Shown in pieces: positions 35,722 through 43,721 of a stretch of DNA of 64,000 nucleotides. Location: the NCBI RefSeq assembly GCF_027563315.1, contig NZ_JAMKBJ010000012.1:1-64000 (forward strand), written 5' to 3'. The DNA comes from Paenisporosarcina quisquiliarum. GTDB taxonomy: Bacteria; Bacillota; Bacilli; Bacillales_A; Planococcaceae. Position 1 is the first letter of the stretch, and the number at the start of each line of letters is the position of its first letter. The notes under the pieces are model-generated. The model did no database searches, was not told the origin of the DNA, and was given only the letters and a program-made list of their open reading frames with translations. The position numbers and the translations under genes were made by a program.

Positions 35722-36300
35722 ATGAATGAACAATCTTTATCAGTACGCGAAGCAATAATTCAACGTCGCTCGGTCAAAAATTTCAATGGACAACCTGTAG
35801 AACGCGAAACATTAATGACGGTTCTGGAAGATGCTAAATGGGCACCGAATCACGGAAATCGTGAACCATGGAGAGTGGTTGCGGCTTGTGGTAAAGAATT
35901 GGCCGATCTACATACAGTTTTGAGAGAGTTTGGCGTTACAAAGTGGAAAGATCTTTCTGAAGACGAGTTAACAAAACAAATGAAGAAATTTACTGCTCCG
36001 GGAGCTTATGCATTTGTCATTGTTCCAGAAGATGTACGCCAAAAAGAACGATTGGAAGACTATGCAGCTGCAAGTGCCTATATTCAAAATGCGCAATTAT
36101 TGGCATGGGATTTGGGGATTGGCTCTTGTTGGAAAACACCACCATTCCTTGATGCTCCTAAATTCCGTGAAGCGCTAGGCGTGAAGCCGGGTGAACGCAT
36201 CATCAGCATGTTGCAGTTGGGTTATTTCGATGAAATGCCAAAAGCAAGACCTCGTAAAGAAGTAGACGAGTTCGTAACATTTTTCTCATCAAACAACTAA
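35722..36300 (+). CDS. Nitroreductase-family flavoprotein (YdjA-like)
   Basis: This 192-residue FMN-dependent oxidoreductase has the family start REAIIQRRSVKNFNGQPV, with RRS contacting FMN phosphate, then APNHGNREPWRVV and GIGSCWKTPPF. Its natural substrate is unknown; relatives reduce nitro compounds or quinones with NAD(P)H. AAAAGGGGAA precedes the ATG. It is downstream of the DUF3307 gene and ends in a strong bidirectional hairpin shared with the convergent dipeptidase. Confidence 0.9.
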   Translation: MNEQSLSVREAIIQRRSVKNFNGQPVERETLMTVLEDAKWAPNHGNREPWRVVAACGKELADLHTVLREFGVTKWKDLSEDELTKQMKKFTAPGAYAFVIVPEDVRQKERLEDYAAASAYIQNAQLLAWDLGIGSCWKTPPFLDAPKFREALGVKPGERIISMLQLGYFDEMPKARPRKEVDEFVTFFSSNN

Positions 36301-36343
36301 AAAATCCCGGTTCATCGCATTATTTGCGAGAACCGGGATTTTC
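36300..36343. terminator. Bidirectional terminator between nitroreductase and dipeptidase genes
   Basis: AAAATCCCGGTT pairs with AACCGGGATTTT; TCGCA and TGCGA extend the stem internally. T-runs follow on both strands. Confidence 0.88.
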
Positions 36344-36351
36344 TTATTGCC

Positions 36352-37749
36352 TTATTTTTTCAAGTCTTGTGAAGTGAATTGTGCAATTTCATGATAGTAA
36401 TCGCCAATTACGCGAAGACCTTGATCAAAGTTTTCTAAATGGAAATGTTCATTTGGCGCATGGAAATTTTCAGAAGCGAGTCCGAAGCCCATAAGAACGA
36501 CAGGGTATCCAAGGATTTCATCGAAAGCGGCAACAATCGGAATAGAGCCGCCACCACGAACATAAGCTGTTGGCACATTATATACTTTTTCATATGAACG
36601 ACCAGCTGCTTGAATTGCCGGATGGTCAAATGGTGTGATAAATGGTTTGCCTTTATCAAACTCTGTTACTTCGACCGTAACTCCAACCGGTTTATGCTTT
36701 TCAATATGAGCTTTCAATTTCTCGACGATTTCATCTGGATCTTGGTCAGGAACTAAACGACACGTGATTTTTGCGCCAGCTTCTGCAGGAAGTACCGTTT
36801 TAATACCTTCTCCAGAGAATCCACCGAAGACGCCATTGATTTCCAAAGTAGGACGCACCCATGTGCGCTCCAAGTGTGTATAGCCTTTTTCACCGAATAA
36901 AGCATTCACACCCAGTTCTTCTTTCAATGCTTCTTCATTAAAGTCCAGTGCAGCATAGGCAGCACGTTCTTCATCCGTTACAGCTCTGACGTTGTCGTAG
37001 AAACCTTCTACTTGGATGGTTCCTTCTTCATCGCGGAAAGAATCCAGCACTGCTACCAATGCATGAATCGCATTTTGTACGCTACCACCGTAAAGGCCTG
37101 AATGAAGATCACCCTTTGCGCCTTTAACTTCGATTTGAACACCAGTTAGGCCGCGTAAGCCGTAACATACCGCAGGTTTTCCTGGACCTTGCATGCCTGT
37201 GTCTGAAATGACAATGATATCAGCTGCAAGTTTTTCCGTATTCGCCTCAACATATTCTGGTAAGTTCGGGCTACCGATTTCTTCTTCGCCTTCAATACAG
37301 AATTTAACGTTCACAGGAAGCTTACCTTCTGTTTGTAACAGCGCTTCTACCGCTTTCACATGCATATAAACTTGTCCTTTATCATCACTCGCACCACGTG
37401 CAAATAACTTATTGTCACGGACTTGAGGATTGAAAGGTTCTGATTCCCATAAGTTCAATGGGTCAACAGGTTGAACATCATAATGTCCATAAATTAAAAG
37501 AGTCGGTTTTCCTTCGGCATGCATCCAATCTGCATATACTACAGGATGACCTTTCGTTTCATCGATTGAAACGTTTTCCAATCCAACTGATTTCATCGAT
37601 TCAGCTAACCATTCCGCAGCTGTTTTCATGTCTTCTTTATGATCGGATAATGCACTGATACTAGGAATACGCAAAAACTGTTTTAATTCCTCTAAATGCT
37701 CTTCGCGCTTCGTTTCAAAATACGTGTTCAATGATGATAAATGGCTCAT
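36352..37749 (-). CDS. M20-family dipeptidase
   Basis: This 465-residue metallopeptidase belongs to the M20 family. The zinc ligands are visible in LIYGHYDVQPVDP, FARGASDDKGQVYMH, CIEGEEEIGSPN and the C-terminal SENFHAPNEHF. A dimerisation domain occupies about residues 195-330. It cleaves dipeptides or related short peptides in the cytoplasm. The start at 37749 follows AGAGGGG; the open frame extends 16 codons upstream without a site. Confidence 0.9.
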   Translation of the reverse strand: MSHLSSLNTYFETKREEHLEELKQFLRIPSISALSDHKEDMKTAAEWLAESMKSVGLENVSIDETKGHPVVYADWMHAEGKPTLLIYGHYDVQPVDPLNLWESEPFNPQVRDNKLFARGASDDKGQVYMHVKAVEALLQTEGKLPVNVKFCIEGEEEIGSPNLPEYVEANTEKLAADIIVISDTGMQGPGKPAVCYGLRGLTGVQIEVKGAKGDLHSGLYGGSVQNAIHALVAVLDSFRDEEGTIQVEGFYDNVRAVTDEERAAYAALDFNEEALKEELGVNALFGEKGYTHLERTWVRPTLEINGVFGGFSGEGIKTVLPAEAGAKITCRLVPDQDPDEIVEKLKAHIEKHKPVGVTVEVTEFDKGKPFITPFDHPAIQAAGRSYEKVYNVPTAYVRGGGSIPIVAAFDEILGYPVVLMGFGLASENFHAPNEHFHLENFDQGLRVIGDYYHEIAQFTSQDLKK

Positions 37750-37914
37750 GGAAACCCCTCTTTTCGCAAAATTTCGTGAATGGAAATAGTATAGCACATT
37801 CTTTTCCTAGTTATATAGAGTGGGAAATGAGACATGTAAATTCGGAATATGATATGATAAGACTACTAGAAATTGAGCGGATTTTTTTGACTCATATAGG
37901 AGGAAATACGGTTA

Positions 37915-39174
37915 ATGGAATTTATAGGTTTAGCCATTAGTTTAGTGTTGTCGTTTTTCTTTTCAGGCAGTGAAACGGCACTAACAGCAGTAAATAGGAT
38001 GAAGGTCCAGCTTCGTGCTGAGCAAGGGGATAGGATGTCGCAGAAACTCCTCATGTTGATTGCGAAACCGGACCGCATGATTACAACGATTTTAATTGGG
38101 AACAATATTGTAAACATTGCAATGCCAACATTGTTGACATTGATTGCAATCAATTATGATTGGGACATTGCTATCGCAACGGCTGTTTTAACGATAATCA
38201 TCATTATTTTTGGAGAAGTTCTTCCGAAAACGATTGCCGTGACATTCGCCGATCGTATCGCTTACATTGTGGCACCAATCATTGCTTTTCTTGTTCAAAT
38301 TTTACGCCCGCTTACTTTCTTGATTGCGAAGTTTACGAATGTGTTCATTCGCATTATTTCAAAAGGGGCTGTAAAAGAAGCGACGCTGACGAAAGAAGAA
38401 CTTCGTTCGATGGTAGATATCGCTTCAACTGAAGGTACTTTTGAAGAAGAAGAATCGGAACGTTTAAAAGGCGTTTTAGATTTCCCACATAAAGATGTAC
38501 AAGATGTATTGGAAACTCACCGAACGGAAATCGTCGGTATTCCAACGAATGCTACATATGAAGAAGTACGCGATGTCATTTTGGAACATTACTACACACG
38601 CTACCCTGTATATGAAGAAAGCATGGATCACATTGTCGGCATGTTCTATTCGAAAACATTGATTGAATGGTCAATGGACCCGACAATGGAGCTGGATGAA
38701 TTAATTGACCGCGATCCATTGTTTGTTGTTCAATCAGTCAGCGTCGAAAAAGTCTTCAAACAAATGCTGGCGAAGAAGAAACATATGGCCATCGTTCTGG
38801 ATGAGTACGGCGGGACACTAGGTATCGTTACACACGAAGACATCATTGAAGAAATGATTGGTCAGGAAATCGAAGATGAATCAGATGAAGATGAAGACAT
38901 TTTAGTCTATGAAATGACGGAACATCGTCTCATTTGTCACGGTCGCCTGGAAATTGAAGACGTCAATGAAATGTTCAAAGTCGAAATTCCAAATGATCAC
39001 GATACAATTGGTGGCTTTGTCCTTCAACAGTTAGGCCACATGCCAGATAGCGGCGAGCAGTTCAACTACGAAAATCTTCACTTTGAAGTAAACGAGATGG
39101 ACCGCAACCGAATCATGCAATTAACCATTACAATTAAAGAAACTAAAGACGAAGAAGTGCTGGATGACGAATAG
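37915..39174 (+). CDS. CNNM/CorC-family membrane protein (hemolysin-like)
   Basis: This 419-residue protein has an N-terminal DUF21/CNNM membrane domain of three or four segments (about 1-190), two CBS domains (about 200-325) and a CorC_HlyC domain (about 340-415). Typical parts are SGSETALTAVNRMKV, VDIASTEGTFEEEESERL and MAIVLDEYGGTLGIVTHEDI. The family exports or balances magnesium or similar divalent cations; the older name is hemolysin. AGGAGG precedes the ATG. It is monocistronic. Confidence 0.9.
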   Translation: MEFIGLAISLVLSFFFSGSETALTAVNRMKVQLRAEQGDRMSQKLLMLIAKPDRMITTILIGNNIVNIAMPTLLTLIAINYDWDIAIATAVLTIIIIIFGEVLPKTIAVTFADRIAYIVAPIIAFLVQILRPLTFLIAKFTNVFIRIISKGAVKEATLTKEELRSMVDIASTEGTFEEEESERLKGVLDFPHKDVQDVLETHRTEIVGIPTNATYEEVRDVILEHYYTRYPVYEESMDHIVGMFYSKTLIEWSMDPTMELDELIDRDPLFVVQSVSVEKVFKQMLAKKKHMAIVLDEYGGTLGIVTHEDIIEEMIGQEIEDESDEDEDILVYEMTEHRLICHGRLEIEDVNEMFKVEIPNDHDTIGGFVLQQLGHMPDSGEQFNYENLHFEVNEMDRNRIMQLTITIKETKDEEVLDDE

Positions 39175-39192
39175 TCATTCAGCTTTTTTTTT
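39159..39192 (+). terminator. Terminator of the CNNM gene
   Basis: GCTGGATGAC pairs with GTCATTCAGC and is followed by about ten T. The stem contains the last four codons. Confidence 0.82.
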
Positions 39193-39380
39193 TTACGTTT
39201 CACATATGCTTTAGAGTTTGCAATTCAGTTGCTTCTGCGATTACACGTCATAGGGAAAATCTTGTTCCGAATTTCAGTCTTACACGTTTGTAAGTATTTT
39301 GAAAGTGAATCCGATAGAGCGTAAGGTTTGTTTTTGGCAAAATGAAGACAACAGCAAGAAATGAACGGAGGACACATCGG

Positions 39381-39926
39381 ATGAACGGACAATTGGAACA
39401 AGTGTATGAGGAATATAACCGTTATATATATCATTTATGTTTGAAACTGACACGCAATCAAACGGAAGCGGAAGATTTAATGCAGGAAGTATGGGTTAAA
39501 GTGGTCCGCTACGAATCATATGTTAAGGATGTTGATCATATCAAAGCTTGGTTGACGACCATTTGCATGAATACGTTCCGCGATCGTTACCGCAAAAATG
39601 TGCGACGCAGCAAACACGTGATGAACCAACCAGATCAATTAGAAGTTCCCGTATTGGACTTAGTTCCATGTGATACGATGACGGCTGAAGATTTGTTGGA
39701 AAAGCATGACTTGTCGCAAATGGTTCAACAGAAAATTGGCGAATTGGATAATATCTATAAAACAACGGTCTTATATTTTTATGTCTATCAATATTCACTC
39801 GTTGAAATTGCCGACTTGATGAAAGTGTCAATCGGGACCGTTAAATCTCGTCTTTTCCGTGCAAAACAACGTTTGAAAGAAATGATGATTGCAGATACAA
39901 CTGCTATTGAATATTTGCCTGCCTAA
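39381..39926 (+). CDS. ECF-type RNA polymerase sigma factor
   Basis: This 181-residue protein has sigma region 2 (about 5-75, with LCLKLTRNQTEAEDLMQEVW and IKAWLTTICMNTFRDRYR) and region 4 (about 120-172, with YSLVEIADLMKVSIGTVKSRLFRAKQRLK). It would direct RNA polymerase to a stress or envelope regulon. No anti-sigma gene follows; a terminator comes seven bases after the stop. The start at 39381 follows GGAGG; the frame from ATG 39342 is less likely. A TGAAAG ... CGTA pair upstream (39300-39323) is only weakly promoter-like for an ECF sigma. Confidence 0.9.
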   Translation: MNGQLEQVYEEYNRYIYHLCLKLTRNQTEAEDLMQEVWVKVVRYESYVKDVDHIKAWLTTICMNTFRDRYRKNVRRSKHVMNQPDQLEVPVLDLVPCDTMTAEDLLEKHDLSQMVQQKIGELDNIYKTTVLYFYVYQYSLVEIADLMKVSIGTVKSRLFRAKQRLKEMMIADTTAIEYLPA

Positions 39927-39932
39927 TGAAAT

Positions 39933-39964
39933 GAAAACACAGTCCTCGCGACTGTGTTTTTTTG
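39933..39964 (+). terminator. Terminator of the ECF sigma gene
   Basis: AAAACACAGTC pairs with GACTGTGTTTT over a short CTCGC loop and ends in T residues. Confidence 0.85.
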
Positions 39965-39974
39965 TGTAGAGGGA

Positions 39975-40143
39975 ATTAAACAGGAGCGTAGCGAAAACAA
40001 AAGTATCACAGAGCTATTTCTCATCAAGTCTACTGGATAATGAGACGTGTTTGAGCGATAAAAGGTTCTGTATCATTAAATCTTTAAACCTGAATGGGAG
40101 CCTTCCGCTAATTCGCTCCAGACTCTTTTCTGTGAGTGACGAG
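39975..40143 (-). repeat. Array-associated module, inverted and expanded copy
   Basis: Read on the minus strand this matches the module at 10454-10585: GAGCACTCGTCACTC, ACAGAAAAGAGTCTGGAGCG, GGAAGGCTCCCATTCAGG, TTTAAAGATTTAATG and finally TTTTGTTTTCGCTACGCTCC. About 80 extra bases (about 39993-40075), themselves containing a GAGCGATAA unit, interrupt it. Another fragment (AGTAGCGTAGCGAAAACAAA) is at about 41869-41889, beyond the IS. Confidence 0.7.
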
Positions 40144-40186
40144 TGCTCATAGTTTCTGCAAGTCAACTTGGCAATGAGACGTATTT

Positions 40187-40268
40187 GAGCGAAAAGTTCT
40201 GTATGAGCGATAAATCCTCAAAATGAGCGATAAATCTCCAGTGTGAGCGACAAACACGCCTGACATAC
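40187..40268 (+). repeat. About-20-bp-pitch array, GAGCGATAAA family, cut by the IS
   Basis: The core GAGCGATAAA or GAGCGACAAA begins at 40187 (variant), 40205, 40225 and 40245. One more unit, GAGCGTTAAA, begins at 41774, beyond the IS. An isolated unit is at 40053. With the IS removed the last unit would fall 40 bases after the 40245 unit, in phase with the 20-base pitch. Confidence 0.8.
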
Positions 40269-40347
40269 TCCCTGTCAAGTAGACACTATATAAACCGCTC
40301 GTTCATCTTTTGATCCAATTGATTTACGTTGATGAGATATCCAATGG

Positions 40348-40457
40348 TAACTTGACTTGGAGCCTCTGCGGGCATGACTTAATCGCCAAGAAGCCAGTTT
40401 AAAGAAAACTGGCTAAGCCTGAAGAGGCTATCATGCCCGCCACTCCAAGTAAAGTTA
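40348..40457. other. Long imperfect palindrome inside the IS, downstream of orfB
   Basis: TAACTTGACTTGGAG and GCGGGCATGA on the left pair with TCATGCCCGC and CTCCAAGTAAAGTTA on the right. An inner hairpin AGCCAGTTT/AAACTGGCT (40392-40414) caps it. It could act as a terminator or a barrier to outside transcription, or be a small element nested in the IS. Confidence 0.7.
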
Positions 40458-40509
40458 CTACACGTCATTCTCGTTTCCACGCTCGATTTCTTTCTGTTCG
40501 GAAATCACC

Positions 40510-41385
40510 TTACGCTTCTAATTTTAATCGATGAGCCACAGGGCTCATTTTAAATTTCAATTGTGGTCTCACTTCGTTATAATAAGTAATATAATTGGTT
40601 ACTGATTTGATCATCTCTTCTTCGGTTTCAGGTATTGAAAAACCAGGCATTTCGGTTTTTAATTTACCAAAGAAACTTTCAATACATGCATTGTCCCAGC
40701 AGTTGCCTCTGCGGGACATGGATTGTGTGAGATGCATTTCTTTTAATCGATTTCTGTAGCTAGGATTTGTGAATTGTGCCCCTTGATCGCTATGAAGGAT
40801 GGCACCTTTTACAAATCCTTTTTCTTTTAACTGCTTCAAAGCCGCATAAACAAGTGAGATCGTTTGATTTTGCCCAATGCTATACGCGACAATTTCATTG
40901 TTATAGAGATCTTTAATAGCACATAGAAAAAGAAAGTTTTTATGTGGCTTCAACACTTCTAAATAAGTGATATCAATACTAAACTTGACTCCCGGCTTTA
41001 TTGCTCTGAAATTTCTATTTAATAAATTATCCACTAACACATGTAAATGATTACGTACTTTATATTTTCTCTTCATGGTTTTTAGTGGCAGGTTGTACAT
41101 TCGTCTCATTCTAGCGATACGCTTTATATTCACTACGATATTATATTTATTGAAAAGTTCATCTTTAAATCGTGTGTTCCCTAGGTTTCCTCCATGTGTA
41201 ATGTATATAGATAACATCATATTTAGGAGGGGTTTATCTTTTTGTTCCTGTGTTCTGGTATTACTTTTGTTCAATTTTTTATAAAATCCCGAACGGGATA
41301 GTGATGTTATTTTCACAAGTTGCTTAACTGGATATTGCTCTTTGTGGGCAAGGATAAATTCAAAATCTTCATCATAAACGCTCAC
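40510..41385 (-). CDS. IS3-family transposase OrfB (DDE integrase domain)
   Basis: This 291-residue frame has an HTH_21 N-terminal region (about 10-100) and an rve DDE catalytic domain. The three acidic residues are in FSIDITYL, LHSDQGAQF and DNACIESFFGKLKTE, all present. GTG at 41383-41385 overlaps the orfA stop, but the full transposase is probably made by -1 frameshifting from orfA at the A-rich slippery site, since the frame is open back to that point. Confidence 0.92.
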   Translation of the reverse strand: MSVYDEDFEFILAHKEQYPVKQLVKITSLSRSGFYKKLNKSNTRTQEQKDKPLLNMMLSIYITHGGNLGNTRFKDELFNKYNIVVNIKRIARMRRMYNLPLKTMKRKYKVRNHLHVLVDNLLNRNFRAIKPGVKFSIDITYLEVLKPHKNFLFLCAIKDLYNNEIVAYSIGQNQTISLVYAALKQLKEKGFVKGAILHSDQGAQFTNPSYRNRLKEMHLTQSMSRRGNCWDNACIESFFGKLKTEMPGFSIPETEEEMIKSVTNYITYYNEVRPQLKFKMSPVAHRLKLEA

Positions 41386-41681
41386 CGCCCTTGCAGATTT
41401 ATAAGCTTTTTTAGATATGACAATTCTAAGTTAAGACGTACAATTTCTTCCTCCAGTGATTCCTTGGATGCCTTAGTACGTCCTTTGTTTCCAAGGCCTC
41501 GCATATCACGCAACACTTCAAAAGTTCCTGCTTCCCGTACTTGTTTTACCCACTCTGTAACACGTCTTCGATTACTTAACTCAAATCGTTTTGCTAAATC
41601 TACAGCCGAATGACCCTCAAAAAATAGCTCAACCACTTCTTTTTTCAAATCAAACCCATAAGGTACCTTTTTCGTTCTCAT
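41382..41681 (-). CDS. IS3-family transposase OrfA (helix-turn-helix)
   Basis: This 99-residue protein has an HTH_Tnp_1 domain (about 1-60; DLAKRFELSNRRRVTEWVKQ) and a C-terminal leucine-rich coiled coil (about 65-95). It binds the IS ends. The slippery heptamer A-AAA-AAG near its 3' end would allow a -1 shift into orfB to give the OrfAB transposase. Confidence 0.9.
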   Translation of the reverse strand: MRTKKVPYGFDLKKEVVELFFEGHSAVDLAKRFELSNRRRVTEWVKQVREAGTFEVLRDMRGLGNKGRTKASKESLEEEIVRLNLELSYLKKLINLQGR

Positions 41682-42007
41682 AAACTTCCGCCTCCTAAAT
41701 GTAATAATGCCTATTTTTACAGTATGGGCGGTTTATTGAGTGTCTACTCTAAAGGGATTGTCTCAGCCAGTATGAGCGTTAAATTTTTCACAAACTCTAG
41801 CTAGGTTGAATCTACGTCTCAATATCCAAGTGTACTAGCCATTGATACGGTTTCTACTTTCCAAACAGTAGCGTAGCGAAAACAAAACCCATTCCAAAGC
41901 ACTTGCAATGAAAAATATATGGTTGTGTACCTCAAATGCGGTTTGTTAATTTTCGAACTAGGGAATAACGTAGTAAAAAACAATCACGGTTCAAGGGGGA
42001 ACGGCGT

Positions 42008-43462
42008 ATGGCCAACAAGCCGCGCAAGCAATGGAGCAAGAGAAAACGGATTATAATAGGATCATTGGGAGTTTTTGCTCTTATATATATCGCAGCTATT
42101 ATGTGGCACACATTTAAACCGCTGCCAGAAGGAATTTCCTATGCAGGGGACCTACACAAAACCGACCAAATCGAAATGATTACCGACTTAACTTTTGCTC
42201 AAGATCAAAAAGGCAAAGGTATGGTGCACGAAAATAATATATTTGATGAAGTTTACACCATGATTGATGAGGCAGAAGAATTTGTTGTAGTGGATTTTTT
42301 CTTAGTTGATGGTTACTACGATGAAAAAGAAGATTTCCCTAAAATTGCTGATACATTGTCTACGACATTAGCAGATAAAAAGAAAGAAAATCCAGATATG
42401 CCAATCGTGTTTATTACGGATCCGCTCAACCGTGGATATGGTTCTTATGAAAATGAATGGTTCAAAAAAATGCGTGAAGCGGGAGTGGAAATTGTATATA
42501 CGGATTTAGATCCTTTGCGTGATTCAACCCCCATCTATTCAGGAATTTACCGTACGGTATTCCAATGGTTTGATATCGGTGGCAAGGGCTGGATTGACAA
42601 TGCAATGGCAAGTGATGCGCCAAAAATGACCATCGCGTCTTACATGACATTACTGAACGTCAAAGCCAATCATCGGAAAGCAGTGGTGACTGAAAAAGAA
42701 GCAATGGTAACATCTTCGAATCCTCATGATGCAAGTGGATTCCATGGCAATATTGCATTAAAAGTATCAGGACCTGTCATTAACGATATTTTAGAAGCGG
42801 AAGAAGCCGTTTCGCTCTACTCTGGAGGACCTGAACTTCCACGTATCCAAGCTGAAGAAAGTGAAGGACAATATGAAGTTCAATATGTTACCGAGAAGAA
42901 GATTGTGGATGCTTTATTGAAAGATTTGGCTGAGACCAAAGAAGGTGATAAAGTGTGGCTCGGCATGTTCTTTATTGCCAAACGCGGGATTGTAAACGAG
43001 TTAATTGATGCAGCGAATCGAGGAGTAGAAATTAATATGATTTTGGATCCGAATGAAAACTCATTCGGTCAGGAAAAGTCAGGCTTACCAAATCGCCCTG
43101 TCGTACAAGAAATGGTTGAAGATACTAAAGGAAAGATAAAAGTTCGTTGGTACAACACAGTAATAGGACAGTATCATTCAAAAGCCATTTGGATTCAGAC
43201 AGATAAACAAACTGTTATTTCCAATGGTTCTGCAAACTACACGGAACGGACATTAGATAATTATAATTTAGAAAGTAATTTACGTGTGGTCGCACCGAAT
43301 GACAGCGAACTAGCAGGTGAAATGGAAGACTATTTTGAACGTCTTTGGAACAATGAAGATGCTATGTACACGGTCGATATGGATGAATTCCAAGATGAGT
43401 TTACCTGGTGGCAAAGATGGATTTATACATTCCAAAAAGCTATCAAAGTAACTACCTATTGA
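42008..43462 (+). CDS. Membrane-anchored phospholipase D-like protein
   Basis: This 484-residue protein has one N-terminal membrane segment (about 14-34) and two PLD-type HKD motifs: NHRKAVVTEKEAMVTSSN near residue 220 and QYHSKAIWIQTDKQTVISNGS near residue 392. It therefore has the two half-sites of the phospholipase D/cardiolipin synthase superfamily, facing outward. The substrate is unknown; a role with membrane phospholipids is likely but inferred. CAAGGGGGAAC precedes the ATG. The 250 bases upstream, beyond the IS, hold repeat fragments only. Confidence 0.85.
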   Translation: MANKPRKQWSKRKRIIIGSLGVFALIYIAAIMWHTFKPLPEGISYAGDLHKTDQIEMITDLTFAQDQKGKGMVHENNIFDEVYTMIDEAEEFVVVDFFLVDGYYDEKEDFPKIADTLSTTLADKKKENPDMPIVFITDPLNRGYGSYENEWFKKMREAGVEIVYTDLDPLRDSTPIYSGIYRTVFQWFDIGGKGWIDNAMASDAPKMTIASYMTLLNVKANHRKAVVTEKEAMVTSSNPHDASGFHGNIALKVSGPVINDILEAEEAVSLYSGGPELPRIQAEESEGQYEVQYVTEKKIVDALLKDLAETKEGDKVWLGMFFIAKRGIVNELIDAANRGVEINMILDPNENSFGQEKSGLPNRPVVQEMVEDTKGKIKVRWYNTVIGQYHSKAIWIQTDKQTVISNGSANYTERTLDNYNLESNLRVVAPNDSELAGEMEDYFERLWNNEDAMYTVDMDEFQDEFTWWQRWIYTFQKAIKVTTY

Positions 43463-43469
43463 TGATATG

Positions 43470-43503
43470 AAACCCTGCGAGCTATTGCCTCGCAGGGTTT
43501 TTC
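43470..43503 (+). terminator. Terminator of the PLD-like gene
   Basis: AACCCTGCGAG pairs with CTCGCAGGGTT over a short loop and is followed by T residues. The GAAATCTAGATA array begins 41 bases on. Confidence 0.85.
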
Positions 43504-43543
43504 GTATCGTCGTCAACTCTCGCACAGGAATGCGTAATTTCGT

Positions 43544-43660
43544 GAAATCTAGATAAATGAATGCGAATTCTAGAAAACTACCAACGAATTCTAGATATCC
43601 ACCGTGAATTGGAGATAAATCATAGTGAAATCTAGATATCCCCCTGCAAAATAGAGAAAT
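43544..43660. repeat. 21-bp-pitch array, GAATTCTAGA family
   Basis: The core GAATTCTAGA or GAAATCTAGA begins at 43544, 43565, 43586, 43606 and 43627, with a degenerate CAAAATAGAG unit near 43647. Four of the steps are 20 or 21 bases. It fills the gap between the convergent PLD and ABC-F terminators. Confidence 0.85.
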
Positions 43661-43681
43661 CACCTATCACCTCATCCAAAT

Positions 43682-43710
43682 AAAAAAGACCGCTGATAGA
43701 CAGCGGCCTT
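43682..43710 (-). terminator. Terminator of the ABC-F gene
   Basis: GACCGCTG pairs with CAGCGGCC over a short loop; on the minus strand the tail is six T. Confidence 0.8.
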
Positions 43711-43721
43711 TTCTTAAACAA

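Larger units (their letters stand above)
40269..41757 (-). mobile_element. IS3-family insertion sequence
   Basis: A 1489-base element is bounded by imperfect 30-base inverted repeats. Both arms share TCCCT, then AGTAGACACT and TAAACCGC. It carries orfA and orfB with a GTGA overlap and an A-AAA-AAG slippery heptamer (41406-41412), typical of IS3. Both frames look intact, so it may be active. I find no clear target duplication. Unusually, about 240 noncoding bases separate orfB from the left repeat and contain a large hairpin. Confidence 0.88.

Noticed and set aside
39300-39323. Autoregulatory ECF promoter (TGAAAG ... CGTA)
   Set aside because: The spacing is 14 bases, shorter than expected for ECF promoters, and the -35 is imperfect.
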